Of a DNA stretch of 64,000 bases, positions 1 through 11,972 are shown in pieces (position 1 is the stretch's first letter; every line of letters starts with the position of its first letter). Source of the stretch: Wolfiporia cocos (lineage: Eukaryota; Basidiomycota; Agaricomycetes; Polyporales; Phaeolaceae); contig JACCLO010000009.1 of NCBI GenBank assembly GCA_029448655.1, positions 806,001 through 870,000 on the forward strand, in the 5' to 3' direction. The notes under the pieces were generated by a model, which saw only the letters and a list, made by a program, of their open reading frames with translations, did no database searches and had not been told where the DNA came from. Both the position numbers and the translations under genes were made by a program.

Positions 1-1981
1 ACCGCAGTTCGTCAATCCAAGAGAATAATAATCGAAAAAAATAGGGAGCACGATTCCCGATAATGTATTCAGGGCATAGGATCAGATCGTTTGAATCCGT
101 GGCGGCACGATGTCCGGGTGCACCTCTTCGAGAGAATTGAGTCGAAGCTCCTAACTCCTATAGTCGCAAAAATGTCACAATGTGCTAACTCACCTATTGC
201 GCTCACTGAGCCTCAGGGCTGCAGCTAGATTATTGGCAATCCTCAAGGGATTACGACCGCCGATCTAGTGATGCTTTCACGTGGTGAGCATGACAAATCA
301 TAATACTAGAAAATTGTGCACTTGTCGAAGTGCATCGTATTCAGGTGGCTTCAGATGCCTGCGATGTTCAGAAATGCCGCTGCCAGTGGGTGAAAGCCGA
401 ACAGTACTGGGGGCACGTTACTCAGCGCCAAGAGGTCGAGGAACGATCACGTGCATCTGTGACCGCTCAGTCGCGTCGCGTACGTGTGACAGTGCATGTG
501 ATGTAGCAACCTCCAAAATGACTACATGCGCATTCCCCTCTTCAGTTCATCCATATAGGCTGCTTGATGAGTGCCGTAAACTCGACAAATGCTACCTCAA
601 AGCACAGCTACGGATGACCACCACTTTACTCCCCATCGGAATCACTTCACCAATCCTGCTGTCAGGCTGCGGAGCCACAGGCCTCAGCGCGTTTTGACAA
701 TTTGCATAGTTATGATACATTGCGCATACAGCCAACTCCTCAGTGAGTCTCATTGGCTCACAGAGATTTGCTCCGGGCGCGCCGTATGTTAAGTTTGATT
801 ACTGCGTAAATGCTCATCAAAGTGTCTCCCGTCACAGATATCGCATATACGGCATGGGAACAAATGACAGCTCTACATGCAACTCTTTTGTTTTCGGGAT
901 TGTGCATGTCGACTCATTTCTCCCTCGACCTGACCGGGGAAATTCTCCTTCATTACAGTGTACTGGCGCGCTACTGCGTTCAGGGTAAACCGCAAAAGAA
1001 CTGGAGTTTCGTTTCACCAGTTTCGAGGATGATTTGCATCATTTATAGTTCGACGTACTTTAACACCACATATCGGACCAAGAGCGGGCTCAGGTCTGAA
1101 TCCTTGCCACAGCAGATCAGTATGATCTCTTCGGAAACCTTCAGGGCAGCGAAAGGAAACTTTTTGTCGTATATGGACAATGTGAGTCTACCTTTACTTT
1201 TTCACGTCGCTGAGGCGATGTTTGCATTGCAATAGATTGCTGCACAGAATTCAATCCGCATTGAGGTGACTCATTGTTTGCGCCAATCTCTGGTGAGCTG
1301 CTATATGTTTAGTATTGATGAATTGTGTGCCACAGTACACTCGCTTTGGCTCTGTGCGTATATTCACGCGCATACAATAGGCTGCACTCTGAATGTTAGA
1401 CACCCGATGAGCGTCCCATACTCAAGCTGACTCTGAATGCCGCCTTGATACTTATTGAATGCATTTGCAGTCTACGCCTACAACATCTGGCTGATTAATC
1501 CTCATAACACGTTCGAGAATGCCACGAGTGACGAAAATGAATAACGTAGAAGGCACAAATAACAGTCCACATATGGGTCTTCCGAATGTGGCACTATTCA
1601 GCTTGACTCACTCGTCCTCGACTCAACACTGTATTATGCGTCTAATGCTGTTCACGTACATGTAGCACAGCGGTGCGGATCAAGCTACGCGGCACAGGAT
1701 GTGCAACCGCCGATGGGAACGGCTCTCAAACCCTAGCTATTTCAAGCTTTCCGCAGAATGAGTGGTAAGTGTGATTGTTCTACTATACATTGTACTCTGT
1801 TGAACTACTGTTATGCCAAAATCCCGCGATGTGTGTTCATACGGTCCTCTGAGTTCGCAGAGTGACGCGTGATATCGAAGACTCACAGCGCATGTGACTG
1901 ATCAACAAGTGGAGATGTTATGTCTAGAGCAAATTCACCCATCATCTGTACGCGCAGCCGATAACAGCAAGAGAAACTCAC
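1..1981. other. No recognisable gene
   Basis: Only short overlapping open frames are present on both strands, none with a recognisable domain or a convincing chain of GT-AG introns. I see no tRNA, no repeat with clear ends and no transposon coding sequence. It may be intergenic or contain decayed sequence. Confidence 0.5.
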
Positions 1982-4900
1982 CTATCCACCGAACAAGGCG
2001 TCAGCTTTTGAACGACGATTTAGCAGTTCGTTCAGATCTCGGACGACTGTGCCCGCCGCCTCCTGCACTCTCTCGCGATCCTCCTCGATGACCTTCCGAA
2101 GAATCAGGTTATCGAAGCGGTCGGGGTGCCATTTCCTGATTTGCGCCTTAATCCTATCCCTAGCAGACTTGCTCCCGTCGTCGGGGTAGTGCGGCGACTG
2201 CACATACGCATCGATCGCGCTTGTTGACAAATCCTCGATGGTCCTCGGAACCCTCAGCGTCGGCCAAGGGATCTGACTCCATGTGATGCTCTCCATGTTC
2301 TGCAGCTCCTTCCACCACCTATCGTGCCGCCTGAACAGCGACACGACCTCCTCCTTGGTCATCGGCTTCAGCGAAGCAAAATATCTCGCCTGCGCTTCCT
2401 TCTCCTGCATACGGCGGAACTGCTCCTGTTGGCGACGCGCGTGCTCTCTCTGTCGCTGCTTCCAGCTTTCTTCGTCTTGCGCTTGGGAAGATGACTGAGA
2501 AGACGTGGATGGCTGTTTGTGTACGTCAGAATTCGCCCTAGACACTGGCGGTGATTCCGAAGTCTTCCACGCTCCGGCCGCTCCCCGACTGCCGGAAGTG
2601 GGTCTCTCTTGTGCTGTACTCGATGCTGAAGTGAACGCAGGCGTGCTTGAGCGATTGAAAGACGGGGACCCAGAGGAACTGTTGAATGATGTGGTAGAAC
2701 CGCGGTCGGAGGAAGCGGTGCGGGCTGCGGATTCCCAAGCAGAGGAATCTCGTGAGGCGGACGAGCTCATTGAGATTCCGGAGGCATCCAGAGGAGTGTC
2801 ATACTTTTGCTGCTTCTCCTGATGTAACCGCCAGAGCACCTCCTGCTCCTTCTTCAGGTTCTCGTCCAGTAGGTTCTCATCCAACTCCTCCATGAATGGA
2901 CCACGCTGTCCCTCCGCTTTCTCAGACGCAGACATATAGCTTCCCCTCTCTCGCTCACCGTGGTTTACATGATGGGCTAAGTCCTCTTGCTCTCTGGCTT
3001 TCCTAGCTGGTTCACCCTTCTGCGCCGAATCGACTCGCTGCCGCTGCTGGGCATTGGCATTCGCATGCACTTGTTCGGCTTGTCGGCGGATATCTGCACG
3101 AACGCGTTCTGCCTGTGCTCTACGTAGGTCTTCCTCTTGCCTGGCCAACTGCTTCTCGTGTCGTCGATGACGATCCTCCTGATCCTTGAGCTCATTGGCT
3201 ATGCGATCCATCTCTACCTCCTTCTTCTTGATTTCCTCTTCTCGTCTCTTAGCCTCAGCTACCCTGTTTTGCACCTCTTCCTCTCGTCTGCTGGTCTCCT
3301 CGGTACGTCTCTTGATATCGTCCTCTTTCTGCATGATCTCCTCCTCCCTCTTCCTAATCTCTTCCTGCTTCTTCTTGATCTCCTCCTCCTTTTGCGCGAT
3401 CGTGCCTTCCCTTCTCCTGGTCGCTTCTTCCTTTTGCCTGGTCTCCCGCTCCTTACGCTTGGCCTCTTCTTCTCTCTGTCTCGCTACATCTGTGCGCCTC
3501 CTGGCCTCCTCCTCCTTGCGCCCAGCGTCGTCCTCTCTGATTCTCACCTGATGCTCTCGCTGCATCGCATCATCCTCTCTGATCCTGCATTGCTGTTCCC
3601 GGCGTTTCACATCTCCTTCCTTCCTCTTGATTTCCTGTTCTTTGCGTCTCGCCTCCTCCTCTCTGCGCAAGAGCTTCTCTTCCCTCAGCTTCACCTCCTC
3701 TTCTCTTCTTCTTCGTTCTTCCTCAGCTTTTATCTGGGCATTCTCGATTTCCTCGAGGTTGCCGAGACCGTATCCATCATCCTCGCAATCATCGTAGAAG
3801 CTGTAGTTGCCACGGACAGCAGTCTCATCATGCGGTGTCAATCCCTTGCGGGTCCCGCGCCTCAACCGAGCGCGGAAATCCTGCAGAGATGGCTGCGAAC
3901 GGAGTGACTGGTTACCTATGGACTCTCGGCGCACATGCCATGATGACTCTTGAGTTTCGCCGAGACTGTGTGCGCTGGGACTCTGTCGAGGTAGTATACC
4001 ATAATCATCGAAGGTAAACGATCGCTTCTGCGAGATGTATCTGTTCGAGCTGTAGTATGACTGTGGCGCCCCTGCATCAAGCTGACTTAGTCTCGCCTTG
4101 ACGTCTAGTGGTCTGTGCGTCTGGGACCCGCTTGTGCCGGACACGGTTGGCTGGATACGCGTATTCTCCAACGATCCGCGAATAGGTATGCCCCCTAGCT
4201 CATCTTGGGTCGCAGATGATACACCCGCAGGATATGTAGGCTTGTTTGTGTACGAGATGCCTGCTGGTCGCGCAAGCCCTCCCGATGAAGACATTCCCCC
4301 TGCCAGTGTAGCATCATCGGCATGCCATAAATGTAGGCTGCTGTTCGATACCCGTTTCCTGATCTGTGCATTGTCCTTCTGACTCTCCATAGCTTGCTCC
4401 CCTCCATTATACTGGGACGCGCCGCTTCCTAGACTTCCCCGGAATGACCCCCATGCAGGATCGTCGTTCACACCCACTTTCGGGCGCGACTCCGCCAAGG
4501 CATTACGCAGCTGTGGGATCGCCATGCCCTTGTCGCCTCCACCGCTCCTCCGCCTGACGGGGCTAGCACTGCCCAATGATGATATTATGGCATCCCCGCG
4601 TTGGGGCGAAGTCGGCGAATTCTCAGGAAGCGATGATCGCGGTCTCCAGATCTCTGGAGATGATCTGAGCTGCGCTAACGACGAACTACTTGACTGCCGA
4701 CTAATGGTATGCTCGGAAAGGGCCGGTAACGACTGCGGCGGTACGGCAGGGTGCTTGTCCTTGAACGCCGCCGAAATACCCGAGTATGGTGACGATATGC
4801 TACGCCCGACTTGACTACCTGATATGGGTGTATCCTGCTCGGTACCACCTCGGATTTGGTCTGCATCAAGGCACGGCGCAACATCATTAGCTTGGTAATA

Positions 4901-5556
4901 ACTTACGATCGATGGCTGCTCACCTTGCACCAAAGGTCCTGGGACGATAGTGGCACCAGTGCCGGCTGCACTGACATCCTGTTGGCTAACAGATCTTTGA
5001 CGTGGTTTGTTCATCAAGCTTCCTACGCCATCTTGTATGGTAAGGGCACCGGTATCATAGTGCCTCGCCACTAAGGTATTGACGGCTCACCTGCTCTCCA
5101 TGAACCTACCCCAACATCTACGGACTGACCCGCACCATCCAACGCCGGTCTCGTCTCCTGCTGTATGGCCTCGAGAAGCTCCTCTTGTTCTGCTATCCAT
5201 CTCTCGTCAACTTTCAGCCCCGCAGCAAACCGACGCTCCTGTCTTTCAGCGCGTAGGGCCATCCGATAACGTGTCTCAGCTACCGTACGAATGTTCTTCA
5301 TCACTGTACGGTAATCCTGTTCAATCTTGTCGACCTCCGCGGGGGATATGCTCAAAGCAGCGTCCCGTTCCTCTTTCGCTCGCCGCACATCTGGGAGGAA
5401 GTCTGCTTCGATGCTCTTCCTCACGTTAAACTTCCATTCAGCATTAGGTTCGAGTTCAGAGTCGTCAGATGGTGAGGCATTGGGTAGATTGTGAAACGAG
5501 GAACCGATCGACGATGGTGAGGCCATACGGGCAGGCAGGCTCTTTAGCGAGTCCAA
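1982..5556 (-). CDS. Coiled-coil protein with J-domain-like C-terminus
   Basis: Two-exon gene of 1171 codons: exon 1 5556-5091, a 59-nt intron 5090-5032 (GTGAGC...AAG), exon 2 5031-1982. The second exon's open frame can be extended upstream only to a GTG inside the intron, which supports splicing. Residues up to about 570 are low-complexity, rich in Ser, Pro and Gly. Then comes a stretch of roughly 280 residues of nearly uninterrupted Arg/Lys/Glu heptad-like sequence (KREEE-type repeats), surely a long coiled coil, followed by a Ser-rich linker. The last 130 residues are globular, with Trp-rich sequence and the motif RKWHPDRF followed by a helix ending in LNELLNRR. This resembles the J-domain-like C-terminus of NFKBIL1/IkBL-type proteins, and the HPD tripeptide is that of DnaJ proteins. 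Function unknown; a scaffold or co-chaperone role is only inference. Confidence 0.75.
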
Positions 5557-6936
5557 ATACAGAGACCGGCGCTCCGAGTGTGCTGCAGGCAGGGAGCTAT
5601 TCGCCGCTAAGCAAGGCGGGCATCAAGCAGCCCAATGCATAGGCAAGCGGCGTGCCGAGTGCTGTAGATGAGGATGTACCTCATGTTAAGTACACGCGGA
5701 CGAGAAGCGCAAGGAAGAGACGCCACCTCTCTGATGGACGCCACGCGTTATCCCGAAATGTCCAAGAAGTCCGAGAGGCGCGCTAAGATGCAAGTCGAGC
5801 TGAAGCTGAAGATGTTGACGAACACTCAGTTTGCGTGAAGCTGGAGTATGTGCAACGGTCGTACGGCCCTATTGGGCCTGTCCGGCGTGGGGGATCAACT
5901 GGATGGTGTCCTGCCAGCTACTCCATGCACACCGTCTTCTTATGGGCGTTCGGACCCGCTCGACACTGGGTCTCATCAGCTACTGTTGTTTGTTCCAGAT
6001 GCATCTAAATAATGATAAGCCGGAACCCACATTCCAGACCAACTTAATTGAGCCCGTTGAAGCGGCAAGCAGTCAGCTCCTGCTCGGTGAAAGGCGTGAC
6101 CACTGATAGGACAAATCACACGATCACAACCGCAACCATCCTCTGATGGACTGTTTTCACTCGTAGTGCCCCCCGGTTGTTATTAATTCAGTGACGGCAG
6201 TTTGGGCAGGCATAAACGTGAGTGATGATGCAGATGTTGCACAGGTAGGTCAATTTGCCCGGTCATTTGACGTTACTGATCGCTCATTTCGCAACACGCC
6301 ACCGGCACCAGCGTGCGGAACCAATCATGAAAATCTGAGAGCCTTTGACGTCATAGCGCTCACAATACCGTGGAGGGAGTCAACGTGTGCCGGCCGTTAC
6401 ATAAAATCGATGTTGAGAAATCGCAGCATGACATCGGGGGGTGCATTGCAATGATCAAACGAAATTGTCAGGTATCGACTAGCAGGGAGTCGTGATGATC
6501 TGCGATATGCCACAAATGCCGAAGAACAGCGGTGTGCGCGCGTATCTATAGATCATGTCCCAGATTGGAATGTCCTCATGCATGAGACCCATGCTCATAA
6601 GAGCTTGTTTCGCCGGCGAACTGTTCACGCAGGATCTGCGTATCTGGACTGAACGGACAAAAGCCTCACTTGAGTGTCTGAAAATCAAGGCTTCTGTATA
6701 AGTATCTGGAAACTGTGCTCCGCCTTGCACAAGATCTAACATGCATAACGGCGTGGGCTGAATATATCCAGAGGGCTGCCAGGGTGATGTACATTACACA
6801 CGTACCTGGGTCATGCTAATGGAAGTAAATTTGCAATAGGTCACAATTATGTCTTAGTCTTGCGGAATATGATCAGAAAGCTTCATTGCAAACTTTTGCT
6901 GATTCATGTAATGTACAACTCGTGGGTACATTGAGT
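5557..6936. other. Intergenic, nothing recognised
   Basis: About 1.4 kb between the coiled-coil gene and the GST 3' end. Both genes are on the minus strand, so this holds the promoter of the first and the 3' region of the second. Small open frames here (for example 5831-6106, 6191-6454) show no recognisable domain. Confidence 0.5.
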
Positions 6937-8142
6937 TTACGGAAGCACGGTCCCAGCATTGATGGCATTCGCGACCTGGCTAGTGTTCGGGCGATTGTGC
7001 GCATACCTTGGAAGGCTCATTCAAAGCTCTGCTTATCGATATCCGATGACATCTCACCTTTCATAGCTGTCAATGTACAGCTTCTCAGTGCTGCAAGTGC
7101 CCTTGAATGCCGGATGATTCACCAGGCGGGCCACGTATGCACGAAATTGGGGGCCCTCAGGAAGCGCAAACCCACGATAATGCACCAGTACGTTCGTCGA
7201 GCGAAAAACCCCTGCAATTCACAATCAGTCCACTGATCGCACAATCGTGTAGAAATGATGGAGGTGCACTTACACGGCGCGACCATGACGTCCGCAAGGC
7301 TGAGACTGCCTTCCTCGTGCCATAAGCCACACGTACTGGTGCTCTCGGCCTCAGCTCTTTGGAATAGCTTCAGTAAACTGTTTATTGCTTCAACGTAGGC
7401 CCTTCCGCCTTCGATTTGCTTCTCTGTGTCGAATTAGTGTCGTGACACCTTAAAATCATCAAAAAAAAGCAGACCCTCGTCCTGAGCCTGGATATAGCAA
7501 TAGAAAGCGGGTATGAGAGTACGATTCACGTGATCGGCTTGCAGGCGTATGAGAGCCCGAGCGTCTAAGAAGTGGGTGAGAGTGTGCACGATGTCCGAGC
7601 CGATAACACTTACACGGGTCTGATACAGGAGGAAGCAAGCTACGGCCTGCAGTAGTCGACGCCAGGCTGCTTTTTTGTCTACATAAATTCCGACATGTGG
7701 CATGTGTGTGAACATACTCTTCAAGGAAGTCGAGTATAACAGTGCTTTCGTTCACGGCTCGTGGTGGATTGTAAGATTCGAGCCTCAAGGCTGGAACGAG
7801 CCCTTTTGGGGACACCTCGAGCAGATCCGCTGGTTTCTTGTAGGGATCGACCTCATCTGAATGGTTGAAACTAAGTATTCCAAATCAGCTCCACGATCTG
7901 ATCAACAGCGCACAGTACTGCGCTGTGGCATAAGCATCAGTTCAGCTATGTGATCAAAGCAGATCAACCTTGTAGTCAACGCCGAGAAACTCTAATGCCG
8001 TCCAGATGCGCTGCACAAACGGACAGAAACAGCTTCCGAAGAGAGTGATATCCTTCGGTGCGCTGTGCGAATCAGCTGTCTCGAGTGCTTCGTCGGTACA
8101 CTTCTGATGATATGTCTTTCCTGAGTCGACTTTGTTAGACAT
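6937..8142 (-). CDS. Omega-like glutathione S-transferase
   Basis: Seven exons, all joining in frame: 8142-7969, 7851-7695, 7646-7614, 7564-7475, 7423-7274, 7211-7058, 7006-6937, giving 275 residues, a normal length for fungal omega-type GSTs. The N-terminal thioredoxin-like domain (about residues 30-110) has the active-site sequence SCFCPFVQR, where omega enzymes use Cys rather than Tyr or Ser, then PKGLVPAL with the cis-proline and NESTVILDFLEE, the glutathione gamma-glutamyl site. The C-terminal helical domain starts near DPYARAL and ends in a helix with HPAFKGTCSTEKLYIDSYER. Expected activities are glutathione-dependent thiol transfer or reduction of S-glutathionylated substrates; the exact substrate cannot be read. 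Introns are 32-117 nt. The acceptor of exon 2 (7851) is the least certain, because a CAG five bases upstream would break the frame. Upstream in-frame ATGs exist; MSNKVDSG fits best. Confidence 0.88.
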
Positions 8143-8712
8143 GATGAAAATATACAACTTGATGATCACGGAGCTGGCCAAGTTGCGTACCATTGACGTG
8201 ACCTGCGTCATGTCCATGTCCATGGAGCCGTAACTCACGGTCACATGCACAAAGGCTTACACGGGTGGTATACTGACACACCTCTGGGTAAACGTCTTTG
8301 CGCTAGCAAGTGAATAGTTCATCTGGTACAGTATCTACATCCCTGGATATTGAAACATCACGTACAAACGCAGTTTCAGTGATTTTTCCGTATGCGAATG
8401 TCGCGGTGCGACTGGCACATGATTTGCCACAAAGGCTCGTCGCACTAAGCCTTTGTTCGATTCGTCAGGAGCAGACACCAGCGAGGTTGTGCGTACATGG
8501 ATGAAAATGTTTTGTGTTGAGCTGCGGTACTTACAATACGTTTCCGATGCAGCAGCAGCAAGGTTGCGTCGCTCGGATTTGTGGGTTGAGTGCGCCACAA
8601 ATTCGATCGATACCCGTGTGACTTATTCGTTGGCGTACCGCTGACATTCTGTCCTTTGCATACAATTATGCATTAGTATGTGTAAAGTATGATATTAGTG
8701 AGTTATGGTTAA

Positions 8713-9408
8713 CTACTATCACTGGCCCACATATGCAATCGCAACAGCAATGCAATTTCGCCTCTAGTTCCCCTCCTTCGAATTCAAAAATTATGAATAT
8801 TTGTACACTATGACTATATGACAATCTGCATGATCTTGTCAAATCAGATTATTAAAAACTCTAGTAGATGAAGAGGAAAAAATGAACAATGTCAATCAGA
8901 GTTATTGATGGACTTCGGCTCAGCCTTCACCTTGACGAAATCCTTCCAAAATAACAACACGTCTTCTCAATATACTTGAGGCTTAACATGTAATTTTCCG
9001 AGGGGAAATGTGCATTGTGTCAATATAGAGAGGCAGATTGCAGTCAAAGTGTGACATCAGCCACATCCTCAGTCGGCAAATCTGAACTCAGCCTCTGATG
9101 CAGCAGGCTTGCCGCTTAGTGGTTGCAATGCACCGATGGCGTTATGCCGTTTGATGCCGCGCGTTCGGCAATTTGGCGATCGTGACTGATGGCGTGACTG
9201 ATGCTCGGAGAAAAGTTGCATTGCTGTTGCGATGCTTTACGGGCTTCGGTATCATGCAGCATGCACTTTCGGAGGTTCGAAAAAATACTAGAGATGCATA
9301 GCTATCATTTAAAAAAATCCCGAGGGATTTGGGCTTGGTTTCATGAAGATAGAGGCAAAACTCGGCGGGACATGCGAAAAAGTTGCATATGTGGGCCAGT
9401 GATAGTAG
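8713..9408. repeat. Inverted-repeat unit, possible MITE
   Basis: A perfect 26-bp inverted repeat lies at 8713-8738 and 9383-9408 (core CACTGGCCCACATATGCAA). A second perfect 18-bp inverted pair lies just inside on the left (8738-8755) and at 9216-9233 on the right. The enclosed DNA is AT-rich and non-coding. No direct target duplication was found at the outer edges, so this may be a decayed MITE or a nested remnant rather than an intact transposon. Confidence 0.6.
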
Positions 9409-9872
9409 CGGAAGGAAGCGGAGCTCCTATGACAGATGGAATATTAATCTCAGACAGATCTCGGTCATCTCATAAACATTCAGTTTGATTTGAATATTCT
9501 CATCTGTTTAGTACAAAAGAGTGATGCGTCGTACAGCGCTGCAAGTAGAGATTGGTGAAGTCGATTAGAGTTAGCTGTCAATTGGAACGACTCTGAGTAG
9601 GTCCGACATAAGGATTCGTCATGTTCGCCGTCAATACTAGGCCATAGTCATGGACAAGAAACTTCGCTTACTGTCTTCCATATCTGTGCCAGTATACCGT
9701 TCCCAAAGCAAAATCAGCTCTGTCGCTTCAAGCGCGCACCAATCTGTCAGCTCATACTGATAGTGTCTTCAGCAAGATATCCACGCTTCCTCTGTCTCAT
9801 GATCAGGTCTTGAATAGTTTCCTGAAATAGCTGATATGAGAAAGCATGACAGCTTCTTGAGCTTCTGCTATG

Positions 9873-9893
9873 TATAAAGATAACATATAAAGG
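9873..9893 (+). promoter_or_regulatory. TATA-like elements of amidase 1
   Basis: TATAAA at 9873-9878 and TATAAAGG at 9886-9893 lie 38-58 bp upstream of the amidase ATG at 9931, a plausible core promoter with a short leader. This is seen by motif and spacing only. Confidence 0.45.
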
Positions 9894-9930
9894 TACGTTT
9901 GTGTCCGCAGCTGAAGCGAGTCGCACGACG

Positions 9931-11972
9931 ATGTTCTCCTATCTCGCCCACCGCCGCGCTTGGTGAGTTCATCGCGCTCACAACGCAGGGTGGCTAATCA
10001 GCCGTTACAGCACAGCAAAACAACAGGAGCGTAGAGAGCGCGTTCAGAAGCTCTCTCCGGCCTTCCACGCCTCATTGTCCGCGTCCGATAAGGACATACT
10101 GGCCAAGCCCATCTCTGATATAGTCAGAGATGTGCAATCTGGTACGCTTAGCCCATCCGACGTTCTCCTCGCCTACGGCAAGAAGGCCCTGAAGGCGCAT
10201 GAGGCGACAAACTGCTTGACGGAGGTCATGATATCCCAGGCGGAAGAATGGGCGAAAACCTGCAATGTCAATGGTCCCCTCGCAGGGATGCCAGTCAGTC
10301 TGAAAGACGAGAACTCTGTCGCGGGCTTTGACGCGTGCCTCGGTTATTCTGCCCTGGTTGGCCAGCCTATGCTGAAGGACTCTGCGCTGGTGAGACTGCT
10401 CCGCGATGCGGGCGCGGTACCATTTGTCAAGACCAATGTGCCTGTCACAATGATGTCCTTCGAGTGCGCTAACGATGTGTTCGGGACCACAACAAACCCG
10501 CATGGAAAAGGATACGCTCCAGGCGGGTCGAGCGGCGGAGAAGCCGCTCTACTGGCCTATGGCGGTTCTCGCATCGGCGTCGGCTCGGATATTGCTGGCT
10601 CTGTTCGTGTTCCCTCGTGAGTGTACTGTCCCCGAGCTTCCTTAACTGTTGACACGGTCACTGCTTTAGGCACTACTCTGGAAGTTACACTATCAAAGCG
10701 TCGTCAAGTCGGTTCCCGCACGCCGGCAATCCCAACACTAGTATTCCTGGAGTTGAAGGTGTTCCCGCTTCATTCTCTCCCATGACACGCACATTAGAGG
10801 ATCTCGAGACCTTCTGGCGCGCTGTGATGAGTATGAGGCCATGGGAGTATGATCATTCTGTACGCCGATCAGCCCAGACGATCGTAGCTTGTGACTAGCT
10901 ATCTGATGTGTCTTCTCGCAGGTAATCCCTACCCCGTGGCGGGAGGTATCACTCCCTACTGAGAGGCCAATACGTTGGGGAGTGATGTGGGATGATGGTA
11001 CTGCAAGTTCTTTGATTGTGTAACACTGCTGACTTACTTGAAAAACAAGGTGTCGTGACACCATCGCCCGCCTGCAAGCGTGCACTGACAGAAGTGGTTA
11101 CCACTCTGAAATCACGTGGACACGATGTCGTCCCAATGTATGCACCATTATTGTTCCTAGAGTTTAAATTGATTAGCGTCGTAGTGACCCGCCGAGTCCG
11201 TTCGAGGGGCTGAAGCTTGCAGGTCAACTAGTTTTTGCTGACGGAGGTGAGCATTCAGCTTGATAGCTTGATCAGTGCATGTGCTCACCATCTTTGCAGC
11301 AAAGTGCTGTGTTGATCCGATCCACTTTGGCGAGTTCAACGACCCAGGCGTGCGCGAGGCAGTAGGCATGTTCCGTGCGCCACGCTTCTTCAAGCGTCTG
11401 TACGCATGGTATCTGCGGTATATCCGGCGCGACGAGCTCTATGCACAACTCGTCGAGAGCTGGTATGAGAAAACAATGCCGGAGTACCTCATGCTTGTAT
11501 CAAAGCGTGAAGCGTACAGGGAGCGGTGGTTTGAGTACCTCAAAGAGCAGAGACTTGACTTCATTATAACGGTGCCGAACGCGCTGCCCGCTGTGCCACA
11601 CGGAGGGATGCTTGAGGGCTGGAAGTCGTGTGGATATACATTCCTGTGGAACTTGGTAAGCGCGCATATCTAATGTCCGCCCCTTGCCCTGCACTTACCT
11701 ACTGATTCACACAGCTGGACTATACGGCGGGTATCATTCCCGTTACTCATGTTGATCAACATCGCGATGAACTGGGAGCTTTTAACCCGCGAAATGCCGT
11801 CGAAGCCGGCGCATATCGGTCATACAATGCTCAGAAGATGCATGGTCTACCAGTCGGGATTGAAATTATAGGCAAGCGTCTCGAGGAGGAGAAGGTGCTG
11901 GAAGGTATGAAGTTAATCCATGGGTTGCTGAGACAAGACGGGAGAGCATACGGGCTCTTTGAGGCGGACTGA
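9931..11972 (+). CDS. Amidase-signature hydrolase (amidase 1)
   Basis: Eight exons join in frame to 555 residues: 9931-9962, 10011-10616, 10670-10859, 10922-10997, 11050-11137, 11185-11246, 11300-11655, 11715-11972. This is the usual length for fungal acetamidase/FAAH-like enzymes. The Ser-cisSer-Lys triad is intact: Lys in PVSLKDENS, the cis-Ser in GGSSGGEAA, and the nucleophile Ser in DIAGSVRVPS. The C-terminal half carries VPNALPAVPHGG and LPVGIEIIGKRLEEE-like segments typical of the family. It should hydrolyse a carboxamide to acid plus ammonia or amine; the substrate cannot be told. Every intron has GT-AG ends and is 48-61 nt. A paralogue with the same intron pattern lies at the right edge of the window on the other strand. 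No signal peptide is evident; the N-terminus is hydrophilic and Arg-rich. Confidence 0.93.

Larger units (their letters stand above)
8143..9930. other. Intergenic between divergent GST and amidase genes
   Basis: Divergent promoter region of about 1.8 kb. It holds a short inverted-repeat unit (8713-9408, listed separately). No coding sequence is convincing. Confidence 0.5.

Noticed and set aside
3137..3907. 256-codon plus-strand open frame rich in Leu
   Set aside because: It is the exact antisense of the Glu/Arg-rich coiled coil; low complexity keeps the opposite strand open.
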